Of a DNA stretch of 64,000 bases, positions 1 to 9,892 are shown piece by piece. The notes under the pieces were generated by a model. It did not search any database. It was not told the DNA's origin and worked only from the letters and a program-made list of their open reading frames with translations. Location of the stretch: positions 34,215 to 98,214 of the forward strand of contig JAHDGK010000002.1 in assembly GCA_020627685.1 (NCBI GenBank), in the 5' to 3' direction. Every line of letters starts with the position of its first letter. The stretch's first letter is position 1. This DNA is from Granulosicoccus sp. (GTDB taxonomy: Bacteria > Pseudomonadota > Gammaproteobacteria > Granulosicoccales > Granulosicoccaceae). Made by a program: the position numbers and the translations under genes.

Positions 1-169
1 TTGTTTTGCCAGCACCATTAGCCCCAAGAATGGCAACAATTCCATGTTTCGGGACATTGAGCGACACACCTTTAAGGACAAGAATAACGTGGTCGTAAAT
101 GACCTCGATATTGTTGACACTCAAGATGATGTCTTTATCAGATTGAGACTCAGATGCTGTGTCTTGCAT
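1..169 (-). CDS. livF: LivF-type ABC transporter ATP-binding protein (partial, N-terminal end)
   Basis: Only the first 56 residues lie inside the window; the rest runs off the left edge. The translation carries the Walker A motif GANGAGKT at residues 49-56, preceded by the beta-strand pattern usual for the second ATPase of a hydrophobic amino acid uptake (HAAT/Liv) transporter. It would power import in the cytoplasm together with the LivG-type ATPase encoded upstream. It is the last visible gene of the minus-strand acyl-CoA synthetase-livG-livH-livM-livK-livF operon. The first 14 or so residues are an acidic, serine-rich extension before the conserved domain. The LivF rather than LivG assignment is inferred from gene order and the presence of a separate LivG; the actual substrate is unknown. 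Confidence 0.85.
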   Translation of the reverse strand, partial: MQDTASESQSDKDIILSVNNIEVIYDHVILVLKGVSLNVPKHGIVAILGANGAGKT

Positions 170-196
170 GTTTTTATAAACTCTCGGTGTTCAATA

Positions 197-229
197 TTGT
201 CGCTTACGCCCTAGGGACGTAAGCGACAA
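197..229 (-). terminator. Strong intercistronic stem-loop between livK and livF
   Basis: A perfect 12-bp inverted repeat (197-208 paired with 218-229, loop of 9 bases) sits in the gap after the substrate-binding protein gene. On the minus strand it is not followed by a T-run, so it looks more like an mRNA-stabilising or attenuating hairpin than a full intrinsic terminator. This arrangement is common downstream of binding-protein genes that need higher expression than the rest of their operon. Confidence 0.6.
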
Positions 230-238
230 CGCTACAAC

Positions 239-1540
239 TTAACTACAAGACTGGCTCTGCCAATCCGGCTTGTCTGCCACATAAGACTCAGCAGCTTCTT
301 CCAACAGAGGTCGTACTACATCAGCCATGGGTGGAATCAGGTCGGATACTTTTTCCCAGTCCGAACCGGTCCACTGCTGAATGAAGATTGAACCGCCGCC
401 TTCATGGTCAGCACAGCTGCCTTTAACGCTACCGGTAAAACCTTCAAGACCCAGTTCAGTTAAACGCTCCTGGTTCAGGTCGATGGCTTCAAGTCCATCA
501 CGCATATCAGCACCGCTGATAACTTTCTTACCGGTCATTTCTTGAGCAACTCGAATGGCCTCTGCCAACACAACTGCGTTGAACATGCCACGGTTGTATA
601 AAACGTTACCGACATCGTCTGCTGATGCTACTTTACTTTTGCCTTCGTTAACGACGTACTTCAGCATGTCCTGTACAGCAGGAAAGTCCTGACCGATACC
701 GGAGAAGTTAGCCGCCAAATAGCCTTTTCCTGTTTCGCCAACAGCCTTCAGATCACTGTGAGAGCCTGCCCACCAGTTTCCAATGAATTTATCCAATGGA
801 TAACGGATTTTGGCCGCCTCTTTGATGGCCGTCGGGTTCATAGCACCCCAGCCCCACATGATCATCCAGTCAGGACGCTCTTTTCGAACGTTTAGCCATT
901 GAGAACCCTGGTTTTGCATCTCTTTGACACCAACCGGGAATTTAGCCACTTCAAAACCCATGGAATCAGCTAGCTGATCAAGGACTGGAATTGGCTCTTT
1001 ACCGTAACCAACGTCAAGGTATATGAAACCAATCTTCTTGCCAGCTATGCCGCCGTTAGAATCGATGTACTTCAGTATTGAAGACAGCTGGTTCCAGTAA
1101 GAAGCAGGATATACAAAGGTCCACGGAAACTGCTCGCCTGCTGCTGCCGCTGATAAACCGTAGCCCATAGAGAAGATAGGAATTTCATCGACCGGAGCTT
1201 TAGGAATCAGGGCCAGAGTGATACCCGTGGATAGCGGGCTGTACGCCAACGCTCCATTACCTTTAGTAGCTTCGTAACACTCAACACCTTTTTGCGTGTT
1301 GTAAGCCGTCTCGCACTCGTCAACGACAATCTTTACGCCATTGATTCCACCATCACGCTCGTTAAGCATGTTGAAGTAATCAGCATAACCATCAGCGAAC
1401 GGGGTACCGCCACCGGCGAATGGACCTGTTCGGTAAGTCAAAGACGGCATGTACATGCTGTCTTGCGCTTGCGCAACAGGGATCCAACTTGAGGCAGCTA
1501 TAACACCTGCCGCAAGTGTGATGAGGGTGTTTCTCTTCAT
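239..1540 (-). CDS. HAAT-family ABC transporter periplasmic substrate-binding protein
   Basis: A 433-residue secreted protein with an N-terminal signal peptide (basic MKRN, hydrophobic stretch, cleavage after VAQAQ-like sequence), followed by a type-1 periplasmic-binding fold of the LivK/Peripla_BP_6 class. It should capture the substrate in the periplasm and deliver it to the LivH/LivM permeases. The ATG at 1538-1540 is preferred over an in-frame TTG two codons upstream because AGGAG lies 7 bases before it. The neighbours are livM (upstream in transcription) and livF (downstream), with a strong hairpin after the gene. The acyl-CoA synthetase in the same operon suggests a carboxylic acid ligand rather than leucine, but nothing in the sequence proves the ligand. 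Confidence 0.88.
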   Translation of the reverse strand: MKRNTLITLAAGVIAASSWIPVAQAQDSMYMPSLTYRTGPFAGGGTPFADGYADYFNMLNERDGGINGVKIVVDECETAYNTQKGVECYEATKGNGALAYSPLSTGITLALIPKAPVDEIPIFSMGYGLSAAAAGEQFPWTFVYPASYWNQLSSILKYIDSNGGIAGKKIGFIYLDVGYGKEPIPVLDQLADSMGFEVAKFPVGVKEMQNQGSQWLNVRKERPDWMIMWGWGAMNPTAIKEAAKIRYPLDKFIGNWWAGSHSDLKAVGETGKGYLAANFSGIGQDFPAVQDMLKYVVNEGKSKVASADDVGNVLYNRGMFNAVVLAEAIRVAQEMTGKKVISGADMRDGLEAIDLNQERLTELGLEGFTGSVKGSCADHEGGGSIFIQQWTGSDWEKVSDLIPPMADVVRPLLEEAAESYVADKPDWQSQSCS

Positions 1541-1649
1541 TATCAATCTCCTAGTGTGGCTTTATTATTGACTGCTTTCGCAGCGTTCTTTACTACCAAG
1601 TCGTGTGGCTTAAGCCTGCAACCTTACGAACTTTACTTAATTTCTAACA

Positions 1650-2735
1650 CTAACTACTGGCATAGGGAAATGGCCAGCTTCGCAATTTCTCTTTTCCGAC
1701 TTGCCAGAGTCGAGCAAGCCCATGCGGTTCAACGATCAAAAAGAAAATGATGAGTAGTCCGATGACGATGTTTGTAATGTGCTCAGTCGTGGCGGCTAAA
1801 ACGTCCCACCCCATTAATGACGGAATACCTCGCATGATGATGGGAAGCACCCAAATAAACGCAGCTCCTAGGAAACAACCCAGGAGAGATCCCATCCCGC
1901 CGATAATCACCATGAAAAGGACGAGGAAGGAATGGTTTATATCAAAGGCTTCAACCTCGGCAGAACCTAACCACATGAACACCATCAAAGCACCTGCAAC
2001 GCCGCAGTAGTAACTTGAGAATGCAAATGCTGAGAGCTTTGCGTACAAAGGACGAATTCCCATAAGCTCTGCAGCGATATCCATATCTCGGATCATCATC
2101 CAACTTCGGCCGATTCTGCCGCGTAAAACATTGGCAGCAACCAGCGACAACAATGCAACGATACTGACAATGATGAAATACCTGACGGTGGGTGTTGCCG
2201 AGGCTCCCGTAATAGCCACTTCCATGAACTTACGCTGAGGAACTTCGATTGCACCGGAGTCGTTGTAGTTATACAGCCATGCAATACGGATGAAGCACCA
2301 CTCCAAAAAGAATTGTGCGGCCAGAGTGGTAATAGCGAGATAAAGACCTTTAATGCGTAAGCTAGGCAGTCCGAAAATGACACCCACTACTGCTGAAAAA
2401 ACGCCCGATAACAATATGGCAAAAAGAATATTGACGTCAGGAAACAACGTGGTGAGCTTATAGCAGGAATAGGCCCCTACGCCCATGAAAGCCCCGGTCC
2501 CTAAAGACAGCTGCCCGGCATAACCGGTGAGTACGTTGAGTCCAATTGCGGCCAAGGCAAACACCAGAAACGGAATCATGATGGTCCCGATAAAAAAATC
2601 GGACGCAAACAGCGGGATGCCAACGAAGGCTATCAACAAGATAACAAACAGCCCTATTCGGTCTTGCAGAATAGGCAGAAGCGCCTGGTCGGAGGCGTAG
2701 TTAGTTTTAAACTGGCCGGCTTCACGATACAGCAT
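1650..2735 (-). CDS. livM: LivM-type ABC transporter permease
   Basis: A 361-residue integral membrane protein with many hydrophobic segments and the conserved HAAT permease stretch NVLTGYAGQLSLGTGAF near residues 66-82. It forms the inner-membrane channel with the LivH-type permease. The charged EAA-like cytoplasmic loop, which contacts the ATPases, lies in the C-terminal half around RSWMMIRDMDIAAELMGI. It follows livH after a gap of 50 bases and precedes the binding-protein gene by about 110 bases. The N-terminal 25 residues are a polar extension before the first membrane segment. The LivM/LivH distinction is based on length (LivM is the longer) and motifs. Family assignment is firm; substrate is not known. 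Confidence 0.9.
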   Translation of the reverse strand: MLYREAGQFKTNYASDQALLPILQDRIGLFVILLIAFVGIPLFASDFFIGTIMIPFLVFALAAIGLNVLTGYAGQLSLGTGAFMGVGAYSCYKLTTLFPDVNILFAILLSGVFSAVVGVIFGLPSLRIKGLYLAITTLAAQFFLEWCFIRIAWLYNYNDSGAIEVPQRKFMEVAITGASATPTVRYFIIVSIVALLSLVAANVLRGRIGRSWMMIRDMDIAAELMGIRPLYAKLSAFAFSSYYCGVAGALMVFMWLGSAEVEAFDINHSFLVLFMVIIGGMGSLLGCFLGAAFIWVLPIIMRGIPSLMGWDVLAATTEHITNIVIGLLIIFFLIVEPHGLARLWQVGKEKLRSWPFPYASS

Positions 2736-2785
2736 GGTTATGCTCCAAGATCACGCTAACGGATTTGCCTGCCATAAGGATTGAT

Positions 2786-3742
2786 TTACACACGTTCAAT
2801 AATCCTCTCTCCGAACAGCCCTTGCGGCCTGAATAACAGGAATATCAAGGCCAGCACATAGGCAAACCAGGCTTCAACGCCACTGCCAAACAAGGCTCCC
2901 CAATACACTTCAAAGAGCTTCTCACCAATGCCAATCATCAAGCCACCCACGATGGCTCCGGGAATGGATGTAAACCCACCGAGTATGAGTACCGCCAACG
3001 CTTTTAGCGCGATGATCTCCAGCGCGAAAGAGACTTCAGATCGGGCACCCCACATGATGCCGGTAACCAAAGCAACAATACCTGATGCAAACCAAACGAT
3101 TGCCCAAATCTGATGCAGTGAAATACCCACTGACAATGCTGCCTGGTGATCGTCTGCCACGGCCCTTAATGCACGGCCTATTCGAGTCTTCGAAAAGAAC
3201 ACCCCCAGTGCCATAACCATGAGTACCGCAATAACAGCTGCAGCAATATCAATATGCTGGAATATAACAAGACCCCCAAACACTTCCCAATCGGTAGAAC
3301 CCGTGGGTAATCCAAGTTGTTCAGTAATCATGGGCTTGGGCTCACCACCGAATATCAGCTCACCGGAGCCTTTAAGCACCAGTGTTAAACCGATAGTGGC
3401 CATAAGAAGAATAGCGTCGTGCTGATTCACCAGCTTTCTTAGTACAAGGCGCTCAATACCAATGGCAAGAACACCCATTAAACCTAATGCCAACAGTACT
3501 GCCAGCCACGCCGGTATGCCCGCCGCATGTAAGCTCACCAACGCAAGTGCGGAAAACACAACCATAATGCCTTGCGCAAAGTTAAACACACCCGAAGCCT
3601 TGTAGATAAGAACAAAGCCTAGTGCGATGAGTGAGTACAGCACGCCTGCCACAAAACCTTCCCAGATAACCTGTAAGAGGAAATCCGGGTATGCCGCCAT
3701 ATCGACAAAGGGTGCTACAAATATGGAGTTTAAGAGTTCCAT
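2786..3742 (-). CDS. livH: LivH-type ABC transporter permease
   Basis: A 318-residue membrane protein with the LivH signature near the N-terminus (GFVAGVLYSLIALGFVLIYK, then FNFAQGIM) and the cytoplasmic coupling segment RAVADDHQAALSVGI. It pairs with the LivM-type permease to form the translocation path for the substrate delivered by the periplasmic binding protein. Its ATG overlaps the stop of livG by one base (TAATG), indicating translational coupling. The length is within the normal LivH range (290-320). Nothing appears truncated. Confidence 0.92.
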   Translation of the reverse strand: MELLNSIFVAPFVDMAAYPDFLLQVIWEGFVAGVLYSLIALGFVLIYKASGVFNFAQGIMVVFSALALVSLHAAGIPAWLAVLLALGLMGVLAIGIERLVLRKLVNQHDAILLMATIGLTLVLKGSGELIFGGEPKPMITEQLGLPTGSTDWEVFGGLVIFQHIDIAAAVIAVLMVMALGVFFSKTRIGRALRAVADDHQAALSVGISLHQIWAIVWFASGIVALVTGIMWGARSEVSFALEIIALKALAVLILGGFTSIPGAIVGGLMIGIGEKLFEVYWGALFGSGVEAWFAYVLALIFLLFRPQGLFGERIIERV

Positions 3743-4593
3743 TAGTGTGCGACTCCTAAGTAGGCATCAATAACTTCCTGGCTCGCCTGCACAGCAGATG
3801 GAGTGCCATCGGCTATCTTCTTTCCGTAGTCGAGAACAACGACCCTGTCGGCAAGATCCATGACAACACCCATATCGTGCTCAATGAGCGCGATAGTTGT
3901 GCCGAACTGCGTGTTCAAGTCGATGATGAAGCGACTCATGTCCTCCTTCTCTTCCAGGTTCATTCCGGCCATAGGCTCATCGAGAAGCAATAATTCAGGC
4001 TCCATCGCCATCGCACGTCCTAGCTCTACTCGCTTCTGTAATCCGTACGGAAGCTTACCTACCGGCTGCTTTCTGATATGTGCTATTTCAAGAAAGTCGA
4101 TGATCTCTTCAACACGTTTTCGATGTTCTATTTCCTCACGTCGAGCTGGGCCAACGTTAATTACTTGCCAGAAAAAACCGCGATGCATTTTCAACGAGCG
4201 ACCCGACATGATGTTGTCCAAGGTACTCATACCTTTAAACAAGGCAACGTTTTGAAATGTTCTGGCTATACCTGAGGCAGCTGCCTCATAAGGTTTCATT
4301 CGACGACGAGGTTTACCACGAAAACTGATTACACCTTTTTGTGGATGGTAAAACCCGTTGATGACATTGAGCATTGACGTTTTACCCGCGCCGTTGGGCC
4401 CGATAATGGCGCGCACCTCTCCCTTCATAATGTTGAAGGAAATATCTGTGATGGCATTAACGCCGCCAAAACTTAAAGACACATTCTCAACTTTAAGCAG
4501 CTCTTCGGTGTATCGAGACACCTCTTCTGCATCGGTGGAATTGTCTGTGTCCGCTTCATCGGCAAGCGCAGTTTCAGAACTCATCTCTGTCAT
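3742..4593 (-). CDS. livG: LivG-type ABC transporter ATP-binding protein
   Basis: A 283-residue cytoplasmic ATPase. Walker A GPNGAGKT is at residues 65-72, the Q-loop region follows (TFQNVALF), the signature is the LivG-type variant LPYGLQKRVE, and Walker B is LLLLDEPMAGMN. It drives import with the LivF-type subunit. It overlaps the acyl-CoA synthetase stop and the livH start by one base each, so the three genes are tightly coupled. An acidic N-terminal extension of about 30 residues, rich in Asp/Glu/Ser/Thr, precedes the ATPase domain; normal LivG proteins start almost at the domain. LivF in the same operon has a shorter acidic extension of the same kind. Confidence 0.92.
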   Translation of the reverse strand: MTEMSSETALADEADTDNSTDAEEVSRYTEELLKVENVSLSFGGVNAITDISFNIMKGEVRAIIGPNGAGKTSMLNVINGFYHPQKGVISFRGKPRRRMKPYEAAASGIARTFQNVALFKGMSTLDNIMSGRSLKMHRGFFWQVINVGPARREEIEHRKRVEEIIDFLEIAHIRKQPVGKLPYGLQKRVELGRAMAMEPELLLLDEPMAGMNLEEKEDMSRFIIDLNTQFGTTIALIEHDMGVVMDLADRVVVLDYGKKIADGTPSAVQASQEVIDAYLGVAH

Positions 4594-6542
4594 CAGGAGG
4601 CCTTCCTCAATGGCGCTTTTTCAGGCAGCGTCCTCAAAACGACATCTGCTTCGATGGTGCCCTTTCGCCCATCTTCAAACACAACCGTGGTTGAGACGAA
4701 CTGAGTTTCTTTATCCGAATACAATGCTTCTATTAATGGCTCATAACGTTCATTAATAAATTTACGCCTAACTTTCTGTGTACGCGTAAGTTCACCATCA
4801 TCAGCATCAAGTTCTTTGTGCAAGACTAAAAATCGCTTAATAGTTGCGCCGGCAACCCTCGGCTCTGAGGAGAGATCTTCGTTAACCTGCTGGATATGTT
4901 CCTCAATCATGTCGTACACCAAAGGGTGTCCAGCCAACTCTTGATACGAGGCGTACACAATATTATTTCTCTCTGCCCAATTGGACACGGCGGTTAGGTC
5001 GATATTGACAAATGCCGTGACGTAATCTCTTTCGTCACCAAACGCAACCACCTCTTTAATAGAGGAGAAAAACTTCAATTTGTTTTCGATATATTTTGGA
5101 GGGAACAAGCTACCGTCGTTAAGCTTACCGACATCTTTAGCTCGATCGATGATGCGCAAATGACCGTTATCATCAATAAAACCTGCATCTCCGGTATAGA
5201 CCCAACCGTCGGGCGTTTTCGTGGACAAGGTTGCATCATCGTTTTTGTAATAGCCCATGAACACACCCGGAGAGCGATACAAAACTTCTCCGTTATCATC
5301 GATTTTCAGCTCTACATCGATTGATGGTGTACCCACGGTATTCGCATCAATCTGACCATCAGGCTGTGCAGTGATATACACGCTAGCTTCGGTTTGTCCG
5401 TATAACTGCTTTAAATTAATACCCAACGATCGATAGAAGCGGAATATATCGGGACCAATGGCTTCACCTGCCGTATAAGCCACTCGAACCTTAGACATAC
5501 CCAGGCGGTTTTTTAAAGGCCCATAAACGAAGAATTCTCCCAGCGCATAGTGCAGCCTTGAAAGAAAACCTACGCTATCCCCGTTAAGTACCGCTTCGCC
5601 ATGACGTTTTGCAACGTTGAGAAAATGATTAAACATAGCCAGCTTGGGACGGCTGGCATCTTCCATCGCGACTGTAATAGTCGTAAGCAGGGTTTCGAAT
5701 ACGCGTGGGGGTGCGAAAAAATAGGTAGGCGCAATCTCACGCCGGTCTGATGTAATGGTATCCAGACTCTCAGGGCAGCAAACACAATACCCCGCGGTCA
5801 GCGATTGACCATAGCTGAACACGTGATCGCCAACCCAGGCCAAGGGAAGATAAGCAATGGTCTCCTCACGATGATCAAGGTTGTCAAACGAGTTGGCATT
5901 GATTGACGTGATGATCAGATTATTGTGAGACAACATGACCCCTTTAGGCCGCCCCGTGGTGCCAGAGGTGTAAAGCATTACGCACAGATCATCACTGACC
6001 AGTTTGTCGATCCCCATGCGCCATTCCACCGCCTGGTGCTGGTCTCTTTCTACGGCCTTCTTTCCTAATTGCTGTACTGAATCAATGGACAGAATGACAT
6101 CCGAGTCGTAGTCGCGAAGACCTCGTCCCTCGTCGTAAATGAGTTTTTCAACCAGCGGCAACTGGTCTTGTACAGACAGAACCTTGTCAACCTGCTCCTG
6201 ATCCTGGCAAATGGCAAATTTAACGCCGGCATGCTCTAACACGTAGACCATTTCTTCGGCTACTGCATCTGCGTACATAGGAACCGGGATGGCACCAATA
6301 GATTGTATGGCGGCAAAAGACCAATAGAGCTTGGGGCGATTGGCGCCAATGATGGCAACCTTATCGCCCGGCAACAATCCGAGATCTTTCAGACCGATTG
6401 CATACTGCTGCACTTCCGAGCAAACGTCCGCCCAGGTCCATTCGCGCCAGATGCCAAGATCTTTGTGGCGCATTGCCACCCGCGTATCGAACTGCTCGCC
6501 GTTTCTGAGCAGATAATGAGGAAGGCTCGGAAGTGTTTGCAT
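4593..6542 (-). CDS. AMP-dependent long-chain acyl-CoA synthetase
   Basis: A 649-residue member of the ANL adenylating enzyme superfamily, long-chain fatty-acid-CoA ligase (FAA1/FadD15-like) branch. The ATP-binding loop YTSGTTGRPKG is at residues 191-201; further motifs are YGQTEAS and the adenylation motif GWVYTGDAGFIDDNGHL with DRAKD. The reaction is carboxylate + ATP + CoA to acyl-CoA + AMP + PPi. The gene begins only 5 bases after serS and its stop overlaps livG by one base, so it is the first gene of the liv-type transporter unit. Similar synthetase-liv clusters in proteobacteria suggest uptake and CoA activation of an organic acid (fatty, aromatic or alicyclic); the actual acid cannot be read from the sequence. 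Confidence 0.9.
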   Translation of the reverse strand: MQTLPSLPHYLLRNGEQFDTRVAMRHKDLGIWREWTWADVCSEVQQYAIGLKDLGLLPGDKVAIIGANRPKLYWSFAAIQSIGAIPVPMYADAVAEEMVYVLEHAGVKFAICQDQEQVDKVLSVQDQLPLVEKLIYDEGRGLRDYDSDVILSIDSVQQLGKKAVERDQHQAVEWRMGIDKLVSDDLCVMLYTSGTTGRPKGVMLSHNNLIITSINANSFDNLDHREETIAYLPLAWVGDHVFSYGQSLTAGYCVCCPESLDTITSDRREIAPTYFFAPPRVFETLLTTITVAMEDASRPKLAMFNHFLNVAKRHGEAVLNGDSVGFLSRLHYALGEFFVYGPLKNRLGMSKVRVAYTAGEAIGPDIFRFYRSLGINLKQLYGQTEASVYITAQPDGQIDANTVGTPSIDVELKIDDNGEVLYRSPGVFMGYYKNDDATLSTKTPDGWVYTGDAGFIDDNGHLRIIDRAKDVGKLNDGSLFPPKYIENKLKFFSSIKEVVAFGDERDYVTAFVNIDLTAVSNWAERNNIVYASYQELAGHPLVYDMIEEHIQQVNEDLSSEPRVAGATIKRFLVLHKELDADDGELTRTQKVRRKFINERYEPLIEALYSDKETQFVSTTVVFEDGRKGTIEADVVLRTLPEKAPLRKAS

Positions 6543-6547
6543 AATTA

Positions 6548-7957
<1,410 letters not shown>

Positions 7958-7987
7958 TCAGTGCCTCCCCGACAATTTTAGGGCTAG

Positions 7988-8377
7988 TTAGTCCACCATG
8001 AATTTCGCAGCCACATAGGCCCCAAGCATGACAGCCAGCAAAGAACCTACAACGTTTAAAAGGATATTCGCCATCGCCATGAAAATTTCCCCGGACTGCA
8101 CCAAACGTAAACTCTCCACAGAGAAAGCTGAAAATGTGGTGAAGCCACCCAAAAACCCCACAACGATAAATAACTGAAGTGCACCCGGCATTAAGCCGCG
8201 ACTAAAAAAAGCTGTCACCACAAAGCCTGCGATGAGGGCACCTAGGACATTGACCGACAGCGTTGCCAGAGGAAAGCTTTTAACCGGATCAGCTAACAGT
8301 AAACTCATTGAATATCGACAGCACGCGCCCAAGGCACCTCCGAGACCAACAAAGGCGAAATTAACAGCTAGATTCAT
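7988..8377 (-). CDS. crcB: Fluoride channel CrcB/FluC
   Basis: A 129-residue inner-membrane protein with four hydrophobic segments and family motifs GGALGACCRYS near the N-terminus and GGFTTFSAFSVES in the third segment. FluC proteins act as dual-topology dimers exporting fluoride. The ATG at 8375-8377 is preferred over an in-frame TTG at 8407, because the longer form adds a polar leader and only the ATG places the first membrane helix at the N-terminus as usual. No fluoride riboswitch is evident upstream, where a divergent gene starts only 57 bases away. crcB before serS is a known gammaproteobacterial gene order. Confidence 0.93.
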   Translation of the reverse strand: MNLAVNFAFVGLGGALGACCRYSMSLLLADPVKSFPLATLSVNVLGALIAGFVVTAFFSRGLMPGALQLFIVVGFLGGFTTFSAFSVESLRLVQSGEIFMAMANILLNVVGSLLAVMLGAYVAAKFMVD

Positions 8378-8434
8378 GGGCACCGACCTTGCATCGTGAG
8401 GTCTCAAGACTTTAGCGTAAATTTACCTACCATC

Positions 8435-8977
8435 ATGATCCGTCGAGCCTGTTACGCCCTTTTATTGACCTGCTGTGCTACCGCCATGGCGGAACCTTTG
8501 TATCAGTGGACTGAGGCGGATGGCTCGATTACCTTCTCGCCGAACAAGCCTCCGGCCGGCATCGACTTTAAGGTTATTGAGCCAACGGCAGGGATCACGT
8601 CTGAAAGCTCCGAAGGGGCAAACGAGCCTGTGTTAGCAGCAAGCGTTGGTACAGCAAGCGCGCTGGACAATTCCCGCAAGCGCTTACCGGTAAGAAGCTC
8701 TATAGCAACACTAAACCCCGAAGATTCCTCGGTTGAATCCGGCTCGGTCAGCTGGAGCAGCAATGATCAGCAGCCTGCTAAACCGGCTCTCCCGACTCAA
8801 ACCCTGTTGGCACCGACCGCTTCAAACTCCACACCGGGTCGGTGTGAAGACTTACGAAAACGTGTGGTTTCACTAGAGCGCAGACTAAAAGCCAATCTCA
8901 GCCCTGAAGACATGGACAACACTGTAGTACATATGTCCCGGTACCAGCGCAGTTACGACAAGTTTTGCGTGCAGTAA
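8435..8977 (+). CDS. DUF4124 domain periplasmic protein
   Basis: A 180-residue predicted secreted protein: signal peptide (MIRRACYALLLTCCATAMA), then the DUF4124 core LYQWTEADGSITFSPNKPP. The domain resembles a short beta-strand module that follows signal peptides in many proteobacterial envelope proteins. The middle is a low-complexity Ser/Pro/Ala linker and the C-terminus is a short charged helix with Cys at the conserved position (GRCEDLRKRVVSLERRL). The ATG at 8435 is chosen because it starts the signal peptide; a GTG 13 codons upstream adds a polar leader. The last 25 bases overlap the 3' end of the convergent DUF1249 gene. Function unknown. Confidence 0.8.
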   Translation: MIRRACYALLLTCCATAMAEPLYQWTEADGSITFSPNKPPAGIDFKVIEPTAGITSESSEGANEPVLAASVGTASALDNSRKRLPVRSSIATLNPEDSSVESGSVSWSSNDQQPAKPALPTQTLLAPTASNSTPGRCEDLRKRVVSLERRLKANLSPEDMDNTVVHMSRYQRSYDKFCVQ

Positions 8978-9420
8978 ACTTCCTGCGAAAAAGTGTGGCC
9001 CTGCCTCAAACAGTAACTCAGCCATTTATTGAGAAAACGGTTTAGGCGGCGCCCTTCATCCAAATCGCGGGTTCTACGCACCTCCAATCGTCCTTCGGGC
9101 AGCAGCCCGCTCATGACCTCACAGCTTCGAGAGTCATGGTAGAGCCTAATGGCCAAATCCGGTTCACGCTCACGCCGCCCCTTGCCGGAAGACTCCGAAA
9201 AACGGTAGGTTAAATTGAAAGTGCTGGTGTGCCGACTGTGACTATTCACCGTCAATTCCAAAGGCATCGCACCGTTAGCCACAGAGACATGCGTGCCCTC
9301 CGGCATTTGCTTTAATTCCGGCGCCAGTAGGCGTATGAGGACATAGTTTTTCTCATACATCTCCATCAGAGCGGCGAACCGTTCTGTTGTCTTGGGGCGA
9401 TGTAATAGTGCGTTATACAT
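8953..9420 (-). CDS. DUF1249 family protein (YqiB-like)
   Basis: A 155-residue soluble protein resembling E. coli YqiB: an N-terminal helix with MYEKNYVLIRLL, a central beta region, the conserved AIRLYHDSRSCEV segment, and the C-terminal LNRFLNKWLSYCLRQGH typical of DUF1249. No biochemical role is established for the family. The ATG at 9418-9420 is used; a TTG seven codons upstream is possible but has no better ribosome site. In E. coli yqiB is close to the ADP-ribose pyrophosphatase gene nudF; here a NUDIX gene of that type is about 43 kb away. The gene overlaps the 3' end of the DUF4124 gene convergently. Confidence 0.82.
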   Translation of the reverse strand: MYNALLHRPKTTERFAALMEMYEKNYVLIRLLAPELKQMPEGTHVSVANGAMPLELTVNSHSRHTSTFNLTYRFSESSGKGRREREPDLAIRLYHDSRSCEVMSGLLPEGRLEVRRTRDLDEGRRLNRFLNKWLSYCLRQGHTFSQEVYCTQNLS

Positions 9421-9447
9421 CCGGACTATTATGGTCGGCAAAGCCGC

Positions 9448-9648
9448 TTAGTACAAACCTATATTTGCGGGCATAGTGGCGCCAACGAGGCGAAAATCTT
9501 GACGCTCTTGGCAAAACACTTGTAATTCCGGGGCGTAATCGCCATATAATCGCTGGCAATTACCCAGTAGTTGCTGTGTATCATTCGCCCTTGCCGGCAA
9601 TGGCTGGCATAATAGCGTTAATAGGGTGGATGACACCCAGACCGACAT
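9448..9648 (-). CDS. Small predicted secreted protein, unrecognised
   Basis: A 66-residue open frame starting with ATG and carrying a signal-peptide-like N-terminus ([21 protein letters not shown]), followed by about 45 mature residues with two cysteines (NCQRLYGDY and VFCQERQDF). It ends 27 bases before the DUF1249 gene and could be co-transcribed with it. The start is only 18 bases from infA on the other strand, so the infA promoter would have to lie inside this frame, which lowers confidence. I recognise no family. The convincing signal peptide and paired cysteines are the arguments for it being real. Confidence 0.42.
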   Translation of the reverse strand: MSVWVSSTLLTLLCQPLPARANDTQQLLGNCQRLYGDYAPELQVFCQERQDFRLVGATMPANIGLY

Positions 9649-9666
9649 AGGCTTACAAGAGATTTA

Positions 9667-9885
9667 ATGGCTAAAGAAGAACCCATAGAAATGGAAGGTG
9701 TGGTTGTTGACACACTTCCAAACACCATGTTCCGCGTTGAACTAGAAAACGGGCATGTTGTTACTGCTCATATTTCCGGCAAGATGAGAAAACACTACAT
9801 TCGTATTCTTACGGGCGACAAGGTCACCGTACAGATGACCCCCTACGACCTGAGCAAAGGCCGCATTACTTACCGCAGCCGCTAA
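9667..9885 (+). CDS. infA: Translation initiation factor IF-1
   Basis: A 72-residue OB-fold protein, identical in length to E. coli IF-1. Characteristic segments are [39 protein letters not shown] and the C-terminal [13 protein letters not shown]-1 binds the ribosomal A site during initiation and assists IF-2 and IF-3. AAGAGA precedes the ATG by a few bases. It is transcribed toward clpA and shares a bidirectional terminator with it. The linkage infA-clpA-clpS is common in gammaproteobacteria. Confidence 0.98.
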   Translation: MAKEEPIEMEGVVVDTLPNTMFRVELENGHVVTAHISGKMRKHYIRILTGDKVTVQMTPYDLSKGRITYRSR

Positions 9886-9892
9886 GAGCATA

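Noticed and set aside
4358-4756. Plus-strand open frame of 132 codons
   Set aside because: Lies antisense across the end of the acyl-CoA synthetase and livG genes; Ser-rich composition is the mirror of real coding frames.
8378-8434. Fluoride riboswitch upstream of crcB
   Set aside because: Only 57 bases separate crcB from the divergent gene, and no riboswitch-like pseudoknot is visible.
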